A stretch of DNA of 52,598 bases from VFHP01 sp964443385. GTDB lineage: Bacteria > Chloroflexota > Dehalococcoidia > Lucifugimonadales > UBA2985. The notes under the pieces are model-generated. The model did not search any database. It saw nothing but the letters and a program-made list of their open reading frames with translations, and was not told where the DNA came from. Positions 6,794 to 16,054 of this stretch are shown here, in pieces. Location: assembly GCA_964443385.1 (NCBI GenBank), contig CAYUCO010000032.1:1-52598 (forward strand), written 5' to 3'. Both the position numbers and the translations under genes were made by a program. Each line of letters starts with the position of its first letter. The first letter of the stretch is position 1.

Positions 6794-8125
6794 TTAACGA
6801 AACATGCCTGGCATACCGCCAGGCATTTTACCTGAGGATATTTGTTTCATCATTTTCTTCATTTGACGGAACTGGTTCAAAAGTTGATTGACCTGTTGAG
6901 CTGATGTGCCACTACCTAATGCTATTCTTCTCCTCCGACTACCATTGAGTATATCAGGATTACGCCTTTCACCTGGCGTCATAGAATAAACTATTGCCTC
7001 TACCGATTTCATCGAATCTCCATTCATGTCTTGTTGAGACATTTTGCTGGATATCGAAGAAAAACCTGGTATCATTTCGAGTATTTGACTGAACGGACCC
7101 ATTTTCTTAATTTGTTGAATTTGCTCCAAAAAATCTTCGAGATCGAATGTTGCTTTTCTAATTTTGTTCTCCATATCCTTCATGCGTTCTTCTGATATGG
7201 TTTCTTGTGCTCTTTCAACCAGTGTTACAACATCACCCATTCCCAATATTCTGGAAGCTAAACGATCTGGGTGAAATAATTCTATATCATCAATACCTTC
7301 ACCAATGCCAATAAATTTTATTGGTGTCCCTGTAACTTTGTTAATGGATAGAGCCGCTCCCCCTCGTGCATCTCCATCTAGTTTAGTCATGATCACACCA
7401 GTCAGTCCAATAAGATCATGGAAGCTTTGAGCAGAATTCACGGCGTCCTGCCCTGTCATGGAGTCTACCACCAATAATGTCTCAATGGGATCAGCGCAAT
7501 CCCTGATCAATCTTAGTTCTTCCATCATCTCTTCATCAACATGAAGACGACCTGCTGTATCCAGTATCACCCAGGAATAATCACTGCTTTGAGCTCTTTT
7601 AATAGCGTTTTTACATATGTCTACTGGGTCATCTGTTTCTTTCTGACTGTAAACCGTTACTCCTAATTTTTGCCCTAAAACTTCAAGCTGGTCAATCGCT
7701 GCAGGTCTATGAACATCACACGCAACAAGTAAAGGTTTTTGCCCATTCTTGTTCAAAAAATTAGCAATTTTAGCGGATGTCGTGGTTTTCCCAGAGCCCT
7801 GTAATCCCACTAACATCAAAATGGAAGGTGCTTTGTCAGAATTTATCAATTTAGAAGATCCAGAACCCAAAATATTAACTAATTCATCGTTAACTATTTT
7901 CACCACTTGTTGTCCAGGGCTGATACTCTTTAGTAGATCTGAGCCAACTGCTTTGACGCGAATGTTTTCAATAAATTCCCTCACAACTCTAAAATTCACA
8001 TCTGCTTCGAGCAAAGCGAGCCTGATTTCCTTTAGAGTTTCCTCTATATCTCTTTCACTGATTCTGCCCTTAGAGGATATTTTATTGAAAATTGTAATCA
8101 GTTTTTGAGACAGAGATTCAAACAT
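6794..8125 (-). CDS. ffh: Signal recognition particle protein Ffh
   Basis: Ffh is the SRP54 GTPase that binds 4.5S RNA and nascent signal sequences and docks on FtsY for co-translational membrane targeting. The 443 residues show the N domain (about 1-95), the G domain with GLQGSGKTT (107-115), DTAGR (189-193) and TKLDGD (247-252), and a Met-rich M domain (about 325-443). The M domain ends in a Met/Gly/Pro-rich tail. Length and order are normal. A GAGGGG lies eight bases before the ATG. It is the last gene of a long minus-strand series. Its final codons contain a hairpin that reads as a terminator for the opposite strand. Confidence 0.97.
   Translation of the reverse strand: MFESLSQKLITIFNKISSKGRISERDIEETLKEIRLALLEADVNFRVVREFIENIRVKAVGSDLLKSISPGQQVVKIVNDELVNILGSGSSKLINSDKAPSILMLVGLQGSGKTTTSAKIANFLNKNGQKPLLVACDVHRPAAIDQLEVLGQKLGVTVYSQKETDDPVDICKNAIKRAQSSDYSWVILDTAGRLHVDEEMMEELRLIRDCADPIETLLVVDSMTGQDAVNSAQSFHDLIGLTGVIMTKLDGDARGGAALSINKVTGTPIKFIGIGEGIDDIELFHPDRLASRILGMGDVVTLVERAQETISEERMKDMENKIRKATFDLEDFLEQIQQIKKMGPFSQILEMIPGFSSISSKMSQQDMNGDSMKSVEAIVYSMTPGERRNPDILNGSRRRRIALGSGTSAQQVNQLLNQFRQMKKMMKQISSGKMPGGMPGMFR
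6804..6829 (+). terminator. Terminator-like hairpin inside the ffh 3' end, plus-strand orientation
   Basis: ATGCCTGGC (6804-6812) pairs with GCCAGGCAT (6818-6826) across a five-base loop and is followed by a short T-run on the plus strand. It lies 42 bases after the PAC2 stop and could end that transcript. The same bases encode the Pro-Gly-Met repeat of the Ffh tail, so the pairing may partly be a coding effect. Confidence 0.5.
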
Positions 8126-8175
8126 ACTTAATGCCCCTCGTAAATTTACAGTATTTACCTACTTAAGTCTCTTAT

Positions 8176-9255
8176 TTAATTACCGTGCAGATCATGTAGT
8201 TTATTTTTGAGGTAATCCAATGGCTGCACGGGAGCAGGATCCTCCCCATTGAGAATAGCTAAATAGTAACTAACATAATCCCCAAAAAGCACAATGCTGA
8301 GCATCTGTGCAAGTACACCTGTACCATCACCATGTACAATCTTACAGTGAGCCTGTACATTATTTAACAACTCGCTAACTACTTGGTATCGAATCCTCAT
8401 TCTGTCATGTAATAGATGAGAATCAAGTATTATCCCATAACTATTCATGGAAACAGATGAAGGCCATTTTATTCCCGCTATGGCATTGTGACCTGCCTCT
8501 GGAAATAATTCTAATAATGCCCACGATTTTGCATTTTCATTAAACTGAGTCTTCCATCTCTTCGCAACTCCCGACAATATCCCTCCGCCATATACGGCTA
8601 TAAGTTTTCCTTGAAGAGATATCGCTAATTCTTTAGCAGGATTATTCTCAACAGGCACGTCTGGCATCAACCTGTTAGCCATAGTGCTCAGTGCGTCTAT
8701 TGCTTCTTGAACTAGAAATGTATCTACTTTTATCAATCCCAATTTTTCCATAATTGCCAACGGTGTAAGAAAACTATAACCCAAAGCTGTTCTAGGTTCG
8801 CCTTTGTAGTTAATATCAACCACCGGAACATTCGACTCAAAACTTATATCAGCCAATAAGCCACCAGAGGTTAGAGACAACAACTTAGCACCTTTAGAGA
8901 GTCCTTCCCTAAAGGCTGAAACAGTTTCCACTGTATTGCCTGAATAGCTGGAGGCTATAACCAACGATTTTTCTCCCACAAATTGAGGCAAGGAATATTC
9001 TCTACAAACAGTTACAGGAATGCCTTCCAAAAGACCAGACAAATCACAGAGTAGTTCTCCACCGATCGCAGATCCACCTACTCCACATACAACAACATTA
9101 TTTACATCTTTGTAATAACTGGGCAATACCAAGTCCATACCAGTGGACCATGCAGACACACACTGTTCAGATAAACCAAAGATTCTATCTCTGAATCGAC
9201 TCGGGTCTAATGTTTCGTATGTATTAGGATCATCTAAGTAGTGTATTTCTGCCAC
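8176..9255 (-). CDS. Bifunctional phosphoglucose/phosphomannose isomerase
   Basis: This SIS-domain sugar isomerase interconverts glucose 6-phosphate, mannose 6-phosphate and fructose 6-phosphate. It is the archaeal/Chloroflexota short type of about 360 residues. The first SIS domain starts near VVCGVGGSAIGGELL and has the phosphate-binding SSYSGNTVETVSA stretch. The second domain carries the ELFPEAGHNAIAG segment with the conserved Glu and His. GTG 9255 lies seven bases after AGGAG, whereas the TTG two codons earlier is almost on top of it, so I chose 9255. It follows the phosphomannomutase by two bases and feeds Man-6-P into that enzyme. Confidence 0.9.
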   Translation of the reverse strand: MAEIHYLDDPNTYETLDPSRFRDRIFGLSEQCVSAWSTGMDLVLPSYYKDVNNVVVCGVGGSAIGGELLCDLSGLLEGIPVTVCREYSLPQFVGEKSLVIASSYSGNTVETVSAFREGLSKGAKLLSLTSGGLLADISFESNVPVVDINYKGEPRTALGYSFLTPLAIMEKLGLIKVDTFLVQEAIDALSTMANRLMPDVPVENNPAKELAISLQGKLIAVYGGGILSGVAKRWKTQFNENAKSWALLELFPEAGHNAIAGIKWPSSVSMNSYGIILDSHLLHDRMRIRYQVVSELLNNVQAHCKIVHGDGTGVLAQMLSIVLFGDYVSYYLAILNGEDPAPVQPLDYLKNKLHDLHGN

Positions 9256-9257
9256 TG

Positions 9258-10679
9258 TCAAACTCCTACAAAATTCCTAGCTTCGGATATCAATTTGTCA
9301 ACCAAATCCTCGTTTACAGCTTCTGAATAAATACGCAAAAGTGGTTCAGTACCAGAAAATCTTATAGCTAACCATGAACCATCTTCTAAAACAAATTTGG
9401 TTCCGTCAAACTGATCCACGTGTTTGATATTGATGCCTGCAATAGCATTTAATGTTATATCGCTTAATTTTTCTTTTATAGATGCTCCTATTACTGGATC
9501 ATAAACGATATCATCTCTACGATAGTAATGCGGCCCTACCTTACTGTAAAGGTACTCTACCAACTCTGATGGAGTCTTATCCATCTTTACCATCATGTCC
9601 AGAATAAATAATCCACTCAATATACCGTCACGCTCCGGTATGTGACCCCTAAAACCGAACCCCCCACTCTCCTCTCCCGCCAATAAGGCATCTTTTTCTA
9701 TCATAGTAGGTCCAATATATTTAAATCCTACAGGGGTTTCAAAAACAGGAACATCGAATATTTCTGCTAATCTGTAAATCATATTACTAGAAGTCAAAGA
9801 CTTTACTAAAGGACCCCTCTCCCCTCTAACCTCGAGCATATATAAGGATAATAAAGCTAATACTTGCAGTGGATTTATGTAATCACCATTTTCATCGATT
9901 AATCCAAATCTATCGGCATCCGCATCTAGGGCCAAACCAGCTTGATGTCCTTCTTTTACAACAATATCTGATAGTCTTACTAAATTCTTAGCCACTGGTT
10001 CAGGTTGTAACATCCCCGGGAAAATAGGATTCCTTACATCGTGGATTTCAACAATGTTTAGGTCTCCTCCACCGAGGAGTGTTGTGAAATATCCCGCTCC
10101 AGCACCATACATTGGATCAACAACTATTCGTAGGCCAGAATTTCTTATTGCATCTATGTCAACTAAATTGGATACATGTTGCAAATACGGTAGCGAAGGA
10201 TCTATAAGTGAACCAATATTCTGAGAGATAGCTTGCTCCCATCGAACGTGTTTATTGAATTTCCTCGTCTCAGAACTTCGAACGTGCGTTTCCAGCGCAT
10301 CTACAATCTCAGGGGAAGCACTTCCAGCATATTCGGGTTTGAATTTAAAACCATTCCATTGAGGAGGATTATGACTAGCTGTTATAACCACCCCTCCTCC
10401 AGTTCCGTGAAATAGTACATTATAGCTAACTACCGGTGTTGGTACGGGCCTGTCGCTTAGCAGGGTCTTTATACCATTACCTGCTGAAACCTCTGCAACA
10501 GTATTAGCAAACTCCTCAGACAAAAATCTAGTGTCATATCCGATTATCAATCCCTTATTTGCTAGATTCTGCGTCAAGATATAATCGCTAACGCCTTGTG
10601 CACAGTATCTGACATTTTCGAAAGTGAAATCGTCAGCTATAATTCCTCTCCATCCATCAGTACCAAATTGAATTGGCAT
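9258..10679 (-). CDS. Phosphomannomutase/phosphoglucomutase
   Basis: An alpha-D-phosphohexomutase of 473 residues that would turn Man-6-P or Glc-6-P into the 1-phosphate. The phosphoserine loop is TASHNPPQWNG (100-110, Ser102), the metal loop is DADADRF (252-258), and the sugar-binding loop is GEESGGFGFRGHIPERDG. A C-terminal phosphate-binding RFSGTEPLLRIY closes the protein. All four domains are present. The gene lies between the nucleotidyltransferase and isomerase genes, so mannose activation is the likely main task. Glucose activation for other polymers is equally possible, since the family is often dual-specific. Confidence 0.92.
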   Translation of the reverse strand: MPIQFGTDGWRGIIADDFTFENVRYCAQGVSDYILTQNLANKGLIIGYDTRFLSEEFANTVAEVSAGNGIKTLLSDRPVPTPVVSYNVLFHGTGGGVVITASHNPPQWNGFKFKPEYAGSASPEIVDALETHVRSSETRKFNKHVRWEQAISQNIGSLIDPSLPYLQHVSNLVDIDAIRNSGLRIVVDPMYGAGAGYFTTLLGGGDLNIVEIHDVRNPIFPGMLQPEPVAKNLVRLSDIVVKEGHQAGLALDADADRFGLIDENGDYINPLQVLALLSLYMLEVRGERGPLVKSLTSSNMIYRLAEIFDVPVFETPVGFKYIGPTMIEKDALLAGEESGGFGFRGHIPERDGILSGLFILDMMVKMDKTPSELVEYLYSKVGPHYYRRDDIVYDPVIGASIKEKLSDITLNAIAGINIKHVDQFDGTKFVLEDGSWLAIRFSGTEPLLRIYSEAVNEDLVDKLISEARNFVGV

Positions 10680-10781
10680 TCGCTAACCATCCATTTACTA
10701 GAATATAATCAATGATATCTTACAGAATATACAACTAAATATAAATGATAAAACTTCTAGTAATTGAAACCCACAGATTAG

Positions 10782-11852
10782 TTATCCAATAGTCCCGAGA
10801 GAAATACCAGGTTGCAGGTCAGTAGTTACATTCATACCAGATGCCACCATACAGAGATTCCCTATATTGACCTTGTCATTTACTGTAACATCATCAGCCA
10901 ATATACACTCTGACAAAATCACTTCATTGCCTGTACGAACACCGTCCCAAAGCACTGACCCGGATATTACATTACCTTCCCCAATCGTCACTCCAGACCC
11001 TAAAACTGTAGGACCATGTATAACCGATCCTGCGCCTATGAAACAATCGCGCCCCAAGACGACAGGCCCTCCTATAACAGCCGAAGGGTGTACAAAATTT
11101 CCCTCTGTACTCAACACATCACTATTCCCAGCAACCATAAGATCATCGGAGGAATTCAAAATATCATGATTAACCCTAAGATAATTCGATGGTGTCCCTA
11201 GATCAATCCAATATGGATTATTCTTGTAACCATACATTGGGATGCCGGTTTTCAATAGAGTCGGAAATAAACCCCTTTCAAACATATAAAACTCGTTTGT
11301 AGGGGCAATTGTAAGAATATCCGGTTCCAAGATATACACTCCACCGTTAATCCAATTGCTATTTGTTTCACCAGGATTAGGCTTTTCTATAAATTTTTCT
11401 ATGTAACCATCATCTTTCATTTCGACTACACCAAATTGAGAAGGGTCGGATACTTCTTTGAGAAATAATGTGGCCTTAGAATTCGCATTCTGGTGGAAGA
11501 ACAACATATTGGATATATCTAAGTTGGTAAATATGTCCCCATTAAGAACCAAAAAAGTATCATCTAAGAGGTTTTCCACATTTTTTACGGCACCTGCAGT
11601 GCCCAGAGGATTCTCCTCCAAAACATAGTGGATGTTCATATTTGAGTAACCATTGTCACCAAAATGATCTCTTATTTTATCTGACAAATAAGAAACAGTT
11701 ATAATGACTTCTGTAACATCATGTGAGGCTAGGCTATCTAGCATATGCTCCAAAAATGGCCTGTTCAAAATCGGAACCATAGGTTTAGGAATATTGTTGG
11801 TTAAAGGACGGAGACGAGTCCCTGACCCACCAGCAAGTATTACGGCTTTCAT
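10782..11852 (-). CDS. Sugar-1-phosphate nucleotidyltransferase with left-handed beta-helix domain
   Basis: This enzyme makes an NDP-sugar from a sugar 1-phosphate, most likely GDP-mannose given its neighbours. Residues 1-230 form the nucleotidyltransferase domain with the signature AGGSGTRLRPLT (7-18), KPMVPILNRP and the metal/sugar motif LNGDIF. Residues about 240-356 form hexapeptide repeats of a left-handed beta-helix, as in eukaryotic GDP-mannose pyrophosphorylases. GAGG lies seven bases upstream of the ATG. Glucose-1-phosphate as substrate cannot be ruled out from sequence. It sits between metK and the phosphomannomutase in the same direction. Confidence 0.87.
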   Translation of the reverse strand: MKAVILAGGSGTRLRPLTNNIPKPMVPILNRPFLEHMLDSLASHDVTEVIITVSYLSDKIRDHFGDNGYSNMNIHYVLEENPLGTAGAVKNVENLLDDTFLVLNGDIFTNLDISNMLFFHQNANSKATLFLKEVSDPSQFGVVEMKDDGYIEKFIEKPNPGETNSNWINGGVYILEPDILTIAPTNEFYMFERGLFPTLLKTGIPMYGYKNNPYWIDLGTPSNYLRVNHDILNSSDDLMVAGNSDVLSTEGNFVHPSAVIGGPVVLGRDCFIGAGSVIHGPTVLGSGVTIGEGNVISGSVLWDGVRTGNEVILSECILADDVTVNDKVNIGNLCMVASGMNVTTDLQPGISLGTIG

Positions 11853-11891
11853 CTCGAAACCTCAGCAGGAACAAACATATAGCGTACTATC

Positions 11892-13112
11892 CTATTTTAT
11901 GTTGGCTTCTGATCGAAGAATGTTTGCCTTATCTATTGATTCCCAAGGTAAGGAAATATCTTCTCTACCAAAATGTCCATACGCAGCGGAAGGCTTATAT
12001 ATAGGTCGCCTAAGGTCTAAATTATTTATTATTGCCGCGGGACGAAAATCGAAGTGTTTATCTATAAGATCTACAATGACTTGATCGTCTACATGACCAG
12101 TGCCAAAAGTTTCCACGGCTATTGAAAGAGGAGAAGCTCGGCCTATAGCGTAGGATACTTGTATCTCCAATCTATCGGCAAGACCAGCGGCAACAACATT
12201 TTTTGCAACGTATCTCGCCATATACGCTGCCGATCTATCAATCTTGGGTGGATCTTTGCCTGAAAACGCTCCTCCCCCATGCCTAGCCACCCCTCCATAT
12301 GTGTCAACAAGTATCTTGCGTCCGGTTAAGCCAGTATCCGCTACAGGACCGCCCACTACAAATCTACCTGTAGGGTTTATATAGATTTTAGTATCTTCAT
12401 CACATAAATTCTTGGGAATGATTTCGTTGATTACCAAATTAGTTATATCCTCGTTTATAACCTCTTGTGACACCTCTGGAGCATGTTGAGTGCTAACAAC
12501 AATGGCTTCTATTCTTTTAGGTACACCATATGAATATTCAACTGTAACCTGTGCTTTACCATCTGGTCTCAAATATGGAATGATTTCTTGCTTACGTACT
12601 TCTGCCAACCTCTGGCACAACTTATGCGAAAGATCGATAGACAGCGGCATTAGTTCTTTCGTTTCGTTACAGGCAAAACCCACAACCATACCTTGATCTC
12701 CAGCCCCTATCTTTTCAGGATCTTCAATGCTATATTTTGCACCTTCTTTTTTGTCCTCCTGAGACGAATCAACTCCCAGAGCTATGTCCTGTGACTGCTC
12801 TTGTAAAGAAACTATCACTCCGCAACTCTTAGAATCAAACCCGAAATCTGGATCGTTATATCCTGCTTGATATATGGTGTTCCTTATTATGTTGGCAACA
12901 TCTACATAACTGGAAGTAGTAATCTCACCCATTACTATAACCAAACCATTAGTTACACATGTTTCACATGCGACCCTTGCAGCAGAATCTTTAGCCAGAA
13001 GGGAATCAAGTATAGCGTCCGAGATCTGATCACACAGTTTATCAGGGTGACCCTCTGTCACCGATTCCGATGTATATAAATATGATTTTGAGTCTGTAAA
13101 GGCAAATCCCAT
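11892..13112 (-). CDS. metK: S-adenosylmethionine synthase
   Basis: MetK makes S-adenosylmethionine from methionine and ATP. From ATG 13112 the protein is 406 residues, with SESVTEGHPDKLCDQISD (15-32) for ATP and methionine binding, GAGDQGMVVGFA in the centre and the P-loop-like GGGAFSGKDPPKIDRS. AAAGGA lies seven bases before this ATG. An ATG eight codons upstream has no ribosome site. MetK follows ahcY by 101 bases, matching its role in restoring SAM after SAH breakdown. No SAM riboswitch is visible in the gap. Confidence 0.97.
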   Translation of the reverse strand: MGFAFTDSKSYLYTSESVTEGHPDKLCDQISDAILDSLLAKDSAARVACETCVTNGLVIVMGEITTSSYVDVANIIRNTIYQAGYNDPDFGFDSKSCGVIVSLQEQSQDIALGVDSSQEDKKEGAKYSIEDPEKIGAGDQGMVVGFACNETKELMPLSIDLSHKLCQRLAEVRKQEIIPYLRPDGKAQVTVEYSYGVPKRIEAIVVSTQHAPEVSQEVINEDITNLVINEIIPKNLCDEDTKIYINPTGRFVVGGPVADTGLTGRKILVDTYGGVARHGGGAFSGKDPPKIDRSAAYMARYVAKNVVAAGLADRLEIQVSYAIGRASPLSIAVETFGTGHVDDQVIVDLIDKHFDFRPAAIINNLDLRRPIYKPSAAYGHFGREDISLPWESIDKANILRSEANIK

Positions 13113-13213
13113 TTTTAATTCCTTTAGTACATCCAATAAATTAGATCAAAATAACTTAAAGCTTATTTGCAACGAATCCTCACTATTTAAACATATTCAA
13201 ACCTAGATATGAA

Positions 13214-14482
13214 CTAGGTACCTTCTTCCCAACTTCTTAGATATAACTCTTGCTCCTCTGTAAGGCTATCTATACCTATACCCAGTGAATGCAGTTTGAT
13301 TTGTGCTACTGTTTCATCTATATCATCGGGAACTGAATGAACTGTTTTTCCTAATTCCTTTGCGTTGCCAACTAGATATTCTATGCACAGAGCTTGGTTT
13401 GCAAAGCTCATATCCATAACTGAAGATGGATGGCCTTCTGCTGCAGCTAGGTTTATGAGTCTACCTTCACCTAACAGATACAGTTTACGGCCATCTTTTA
13501 TACTGTATTCCTCAACGGAAGATCTTACTAATCTCTTACCAGACGAAATAGACTCGAGGTAAGGTATGTTTATTTCTGAGTTAAAATGTCCACTGATAGC
13601 CAAAATGGCTCCGTCTTTGGCATTGTCCAAGGTTTCTTTATCTATAACATTAACGTCGCCTGTTGCAGTGATGAATATATCTCCAACATTTGAAGCTTCT
13701 GCAACCGGCATAACTTGATATCCGTCCATTACCGCCTCTAATGCTCGAACGCTGTCCACTTCTGTTACTATGACGTGAGACCCCATCCCTTTAGCTCTCA
13801 TTGCAATGCCTCTACCACACCACCCGTAACCGCAAACTACTACACTCTTCCCAGACCATAAAACATTCGTTGCCCTTGTAATACCATCCAAAGTGCTCTG
13901 GCCAGTGCCATATCTATTATCGAAAAGATGCTTTGTGTCAGCGTCGTTTATCGCTATTATGGGATACATAAGCTTATTTTCTTGAGCCATACTTCTCAAT
14001 CTTATTACCCCAGTAGTCGTTTCTTCTGTGCCACCTATTACTTTGTCCAACAGATCAGTTCTTTCTTTGTGCAAAACACTAACCAAGTCTGCTCCATCAT
14101 CCATAGTAAAATGTGGTTTATTATCCAACGCAGAATGAATATGCTTGTAATACGTATCGTTGTCCTCTCCGTTTATAGCATATGTTGGAATACCATATTC
14201 TTTTACTAAGGCAGCAGCCACATCATCTTGGGTGCTTAGAGGATTACTGGCACATAAAACTACATTAGCTCCCCCATCTTTGAGAGTTATCGCCAAATTA
14301 GCAGTCTCGGTAGTTACATGCAAACAAGCTGCTATGTCCACGCCTTCCAGGGGTTTCTCTTTAACAAATCTATCCCTTATAAGTTTCAAAACCTGCATCT
14401 CCCGAGCAGCCCATTGGATACGAGAAACGCCCTGTTCAGAAAGACCTATATCTTTTACATCACCACTTAAACCGTTTGACAT
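13214..14482 (-). CDS. ahcY: Adenosylhomocysteinase
   Basis: AhcY hydrolyses S-adenosylhomocysteine to adenosine and homocysteine, using tightly bound NAD, and so relieves inhibition of methyltransferases. The 422-residue protein has AACLHVTTETANL near the N terminus, NDADTKHLFDNRYGTGQS around the substrate site and the NAD fold VVVCGYGWCGRGIA. A C-terminal HPSSVMDMSFANQ completes it. It is the short form, without the roughly 40-residue insert of many eukaryotic and proteobacterial enzymes. GGGAGG lies about 11 bases upstream of the ATG. The adenosine-kinase-like gene is upstream and metK downstream on the same strand. Confidence 0.97.
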   Translation of the reverse strand: MSNGLSGDVKDIGLSEQGVSRIQWAAREMQVLKLIRDRFVKEKPLEGVDIAACLHVTTETANLAITLKDGGANVVLCASNPLSTQDDVAAALVKEYGIPTYAINGEDNDTYYKHIHSALDNKPHFTMDDGADLVSVLHKERTDLLDKVIGGTEETTTGVIRLRSMAQENKLMYPIIAINDADTKHLFDNRYGTGQSTLDGITRATNVLWSGKSVVVCGYGWCGRGIAMRAKGMGSHVIVTEVDSVRALEAVMDGYQVMPVAEASNVGDIFITATGDVNVIDKETLDNAKDGAILAISGHFNSEINIPYLESISSGKRLVRSSVEEYSIKDGRKLYLLGEGRLINLAAAEGHPSSVMDMSFANQALCIEYLVGNAKELGKTVHSVPDDIDETVAQIKLHSLGIGIDSLTEEQELYLRSWEEGT

Positions 14483-14585
14483 TATGAGCCAAACCTCCCT
14501 AGCATAATATTACGTCCCGCCACATACCATCCGGGAAAATACTTTGAGATTATTTTTGCAGGATAGTTGAAAGGAACGACCTGAA

Positions 14586-14597
14586 TTGTGATCACAA
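14586..14597. promoter_or_regulatory. 12-bp perfect palindrome upstream of ahcY
   Basis: TTGTGATCACAA is a perfect palindrome 104 bases before the ahcY start, in a 182-bp gap that holds no recognised gene or riboswitch. The half-site resembles Crp/Fnr half-sites, but the normal central spacer is missing. It is best treated as an unassigned operator candidate. Confidence 0.35.
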
Positions 14598-14664
14598 ATC
14601 AAAAACCTGTGCATGATAGCCGATTTGTATATATCTGTCCAGTTGTATGATGGCAAAACAATTG

Positions 14665-15639
14665 CTATATATTCTGGATTAATCCAGATAAAACATTCTT
14701 TGGTCTTGCTCCCACTTGTTTTATTATTTCGCCTGCCGCCATTGATCCCAACATGCCACTCGCTCTCATATCGTAACCGTTCGTCATTCCATAAAGAAAT
14801 CCCGCTGCATATAAATCGCCTGCACCTGTAGTATCAACTACATTTTCTATTCTAAAAGGTTCAATATCTATACTCGTCCCTAATGTATTTACTACGGATC
14901 CTCTAGAGCCAAGTGTGGCAACCAGCACACTGGAATCATTACGCCCTATGTCCATGGCCTTGAAAACAGAGTCTTCTTGATAAAGGGTGGTAATTTCTTC
15001 TTCATTACCAAAAAGTATATCAACATATTCGGATATCAAATCACGGAACGAGTCTCTATGCCTTTCCACACTAAAAGAATCCGACAGGCTTAAAGCTACC
15101 TGGCGCCTCGCAGTTTTAGCTACTTTAGCAGCTTTTATCATCGCCTCTTTAGCATTGTCGGTATCCCACAAATATCCTTCCAGATAAGTGATTTTGTGAT
15201 TAACGATTACGTCAGTATTAATGTCCTCTGTGGTTAACTCTAAACAAGCACCCAAATGTGTGGCCATAGTCCTTTGCCCATCAGGGGTTATTGCAACTAG
15301 ACAAAGAGCAGTAGGAGAATTGTTGTTGGCAGAGGAAACACAAAACTCCACCCCGAGAGCAGCCATATCTGATCTAAATACGTCACCAGAGTGATCATCA
15401 CTTATCTTTCCTATGTAGGAACATTTGCCCCCAAAAGAAGCAATAGCTGCCATACTGTTGCCAACAGATCCACCAGACATTTCTGCAGTGGAAGTCATAT
15501 CAGAATAAATTTGTTCAGCCTGAACAGCATCCACTAATCTCATAGACCCTTTTATTAAATCATGCTTTATAAGAAATGACTCGTCAGCTTGGTAAAGAAC
15601 ATCCACCATAGCATTTCCTATACCAACCACGTCATACAA
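14665..15639 (-). CDS. PfkB-family kinase, probable adenosine kinase
   Basis: A 324-residue ribokinase-fold enzyme. The N-terminal substrate region has GGSVGNSMAAIASFGGK (56-72) and the catalytic C-terminal motif is DTTGAGDLYAAGF (269-281), with Asp275 as base. The N-terminal GIGNAMVDVLYQ resembles adenosine kinases. Location directly before ahcY suggests that it phosphorylates the adenosine released from SAH to AMP. A sugar or other nucleoside substrate is possible, since PfkB specificity is hard to read from sequence. The start is TTG 15639. No ATG is available in frame nearby and no clear ribosome site is seen. Confidence 0.82.
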   Translation of the reverse strand: MYDVVGIGNAMVDVLYQADESFLIKHDLIKGSMRLVDAVQAEQIYSDMTSTAEMSGGSVGNSMAAIASFGGKCSYIGKISDDHSGDVFRSDMAALGVEFCVSSANNNSPTALCLVAITPDGQRTMATHLGACLELTTEDINTDVIVNHKITYLEGYLWDTDNAKEAMIKAAKVAKTARRQVALSLSDSFSVERHRDSFRDLISEYVDILFGNEEEITTLYQEDSVFKAMDIGRNDSSVLVATLGSRGSVVNTLGTSIDIEPFRIENVVDTTGAGDLYAAGFLYGMTNGYDMRASGMLGSMAAGEIIKQVGARPKNVLSGLIQNI

Positions 15640-15677
15640 ATTACTAATGCCGAACCATCCTATTCATTACTTCTTAA

Positions 15678-16022
15678 TTATGCTTTTTCAGTAGGATAAT
15701 TACTAGTTATCCAAGCATTAGTCCCGTCTTCTATGTTGTATAGGCGATCGCTTGATATATCCATTGCAGCAGCCATTTCACAAGCCAGGCCACTACGAAC
15801 GCCCATTGCACATATAAATAACAAGTCTTTGTCAGATGGGAGTTCATCTACTCTTGATAAGATATCATCGACGGGTATATGAATTGCTCCTGCAACATGT
15901 CCTGCAGCCCATTCATTAGAATCTCTGACATCTATTACGACTGCATCACCTTGCCCAATCATATTATTAGCTTCTTCGAGGCCGACTCTCCAGTATGGTT
16001 CACCAGGGTTCTGTCTTGCCAT
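15678..16022 (-). CDS. Single-domain rhodanese-like protein
   Basis: A 114-residue rhodanese domain with the catalytic loop CAMGVRS (Cys71) and the family's IDVRDSNEWAAGHVAGAIHIP segment (30-50). It would carry sulfur as a persulfide or act as a thiosulfate sulfurtransferase. I place the start at ATG 16022 because AGGGAGAG lies just upstream. A GTG six codons earlier would put that site inside the gene. It lies between mtnP and the adenosine-kinase-like gene, so a link to methylthio or homocysteine sulfur is possible, though rhodaneses are found in many contexts. Confidence 0.85.
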   Translation of the reverse strand: MARQNPGEPYWRVGLEEANNMIGQGDAVVIDVRDSNEWAAGHVAGAIHIPVDDILSRVDELPSDKDLLFICAMGVRSGLACEMAAAMDISSDRLYNIEDGTNAWITSNYPTEKA

Positions 16023-16054
16023 AACTACTCTCCCTATCACAATATTTGTTTCAA

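Noticed and set aside
14586..14597. Crp/Fnr binding site
   Set aside because: The half-sites abut directly. Real Crp sites have a six-base spacer between TGTGA and TCACA.
14483..14664. SAH or SAM riboswitch in the ahcY upstream gap
   Set aside because: I could not match the conserved cores of the SAH, SAM-I or SAM-II classes. A covariance-model search would settle it.
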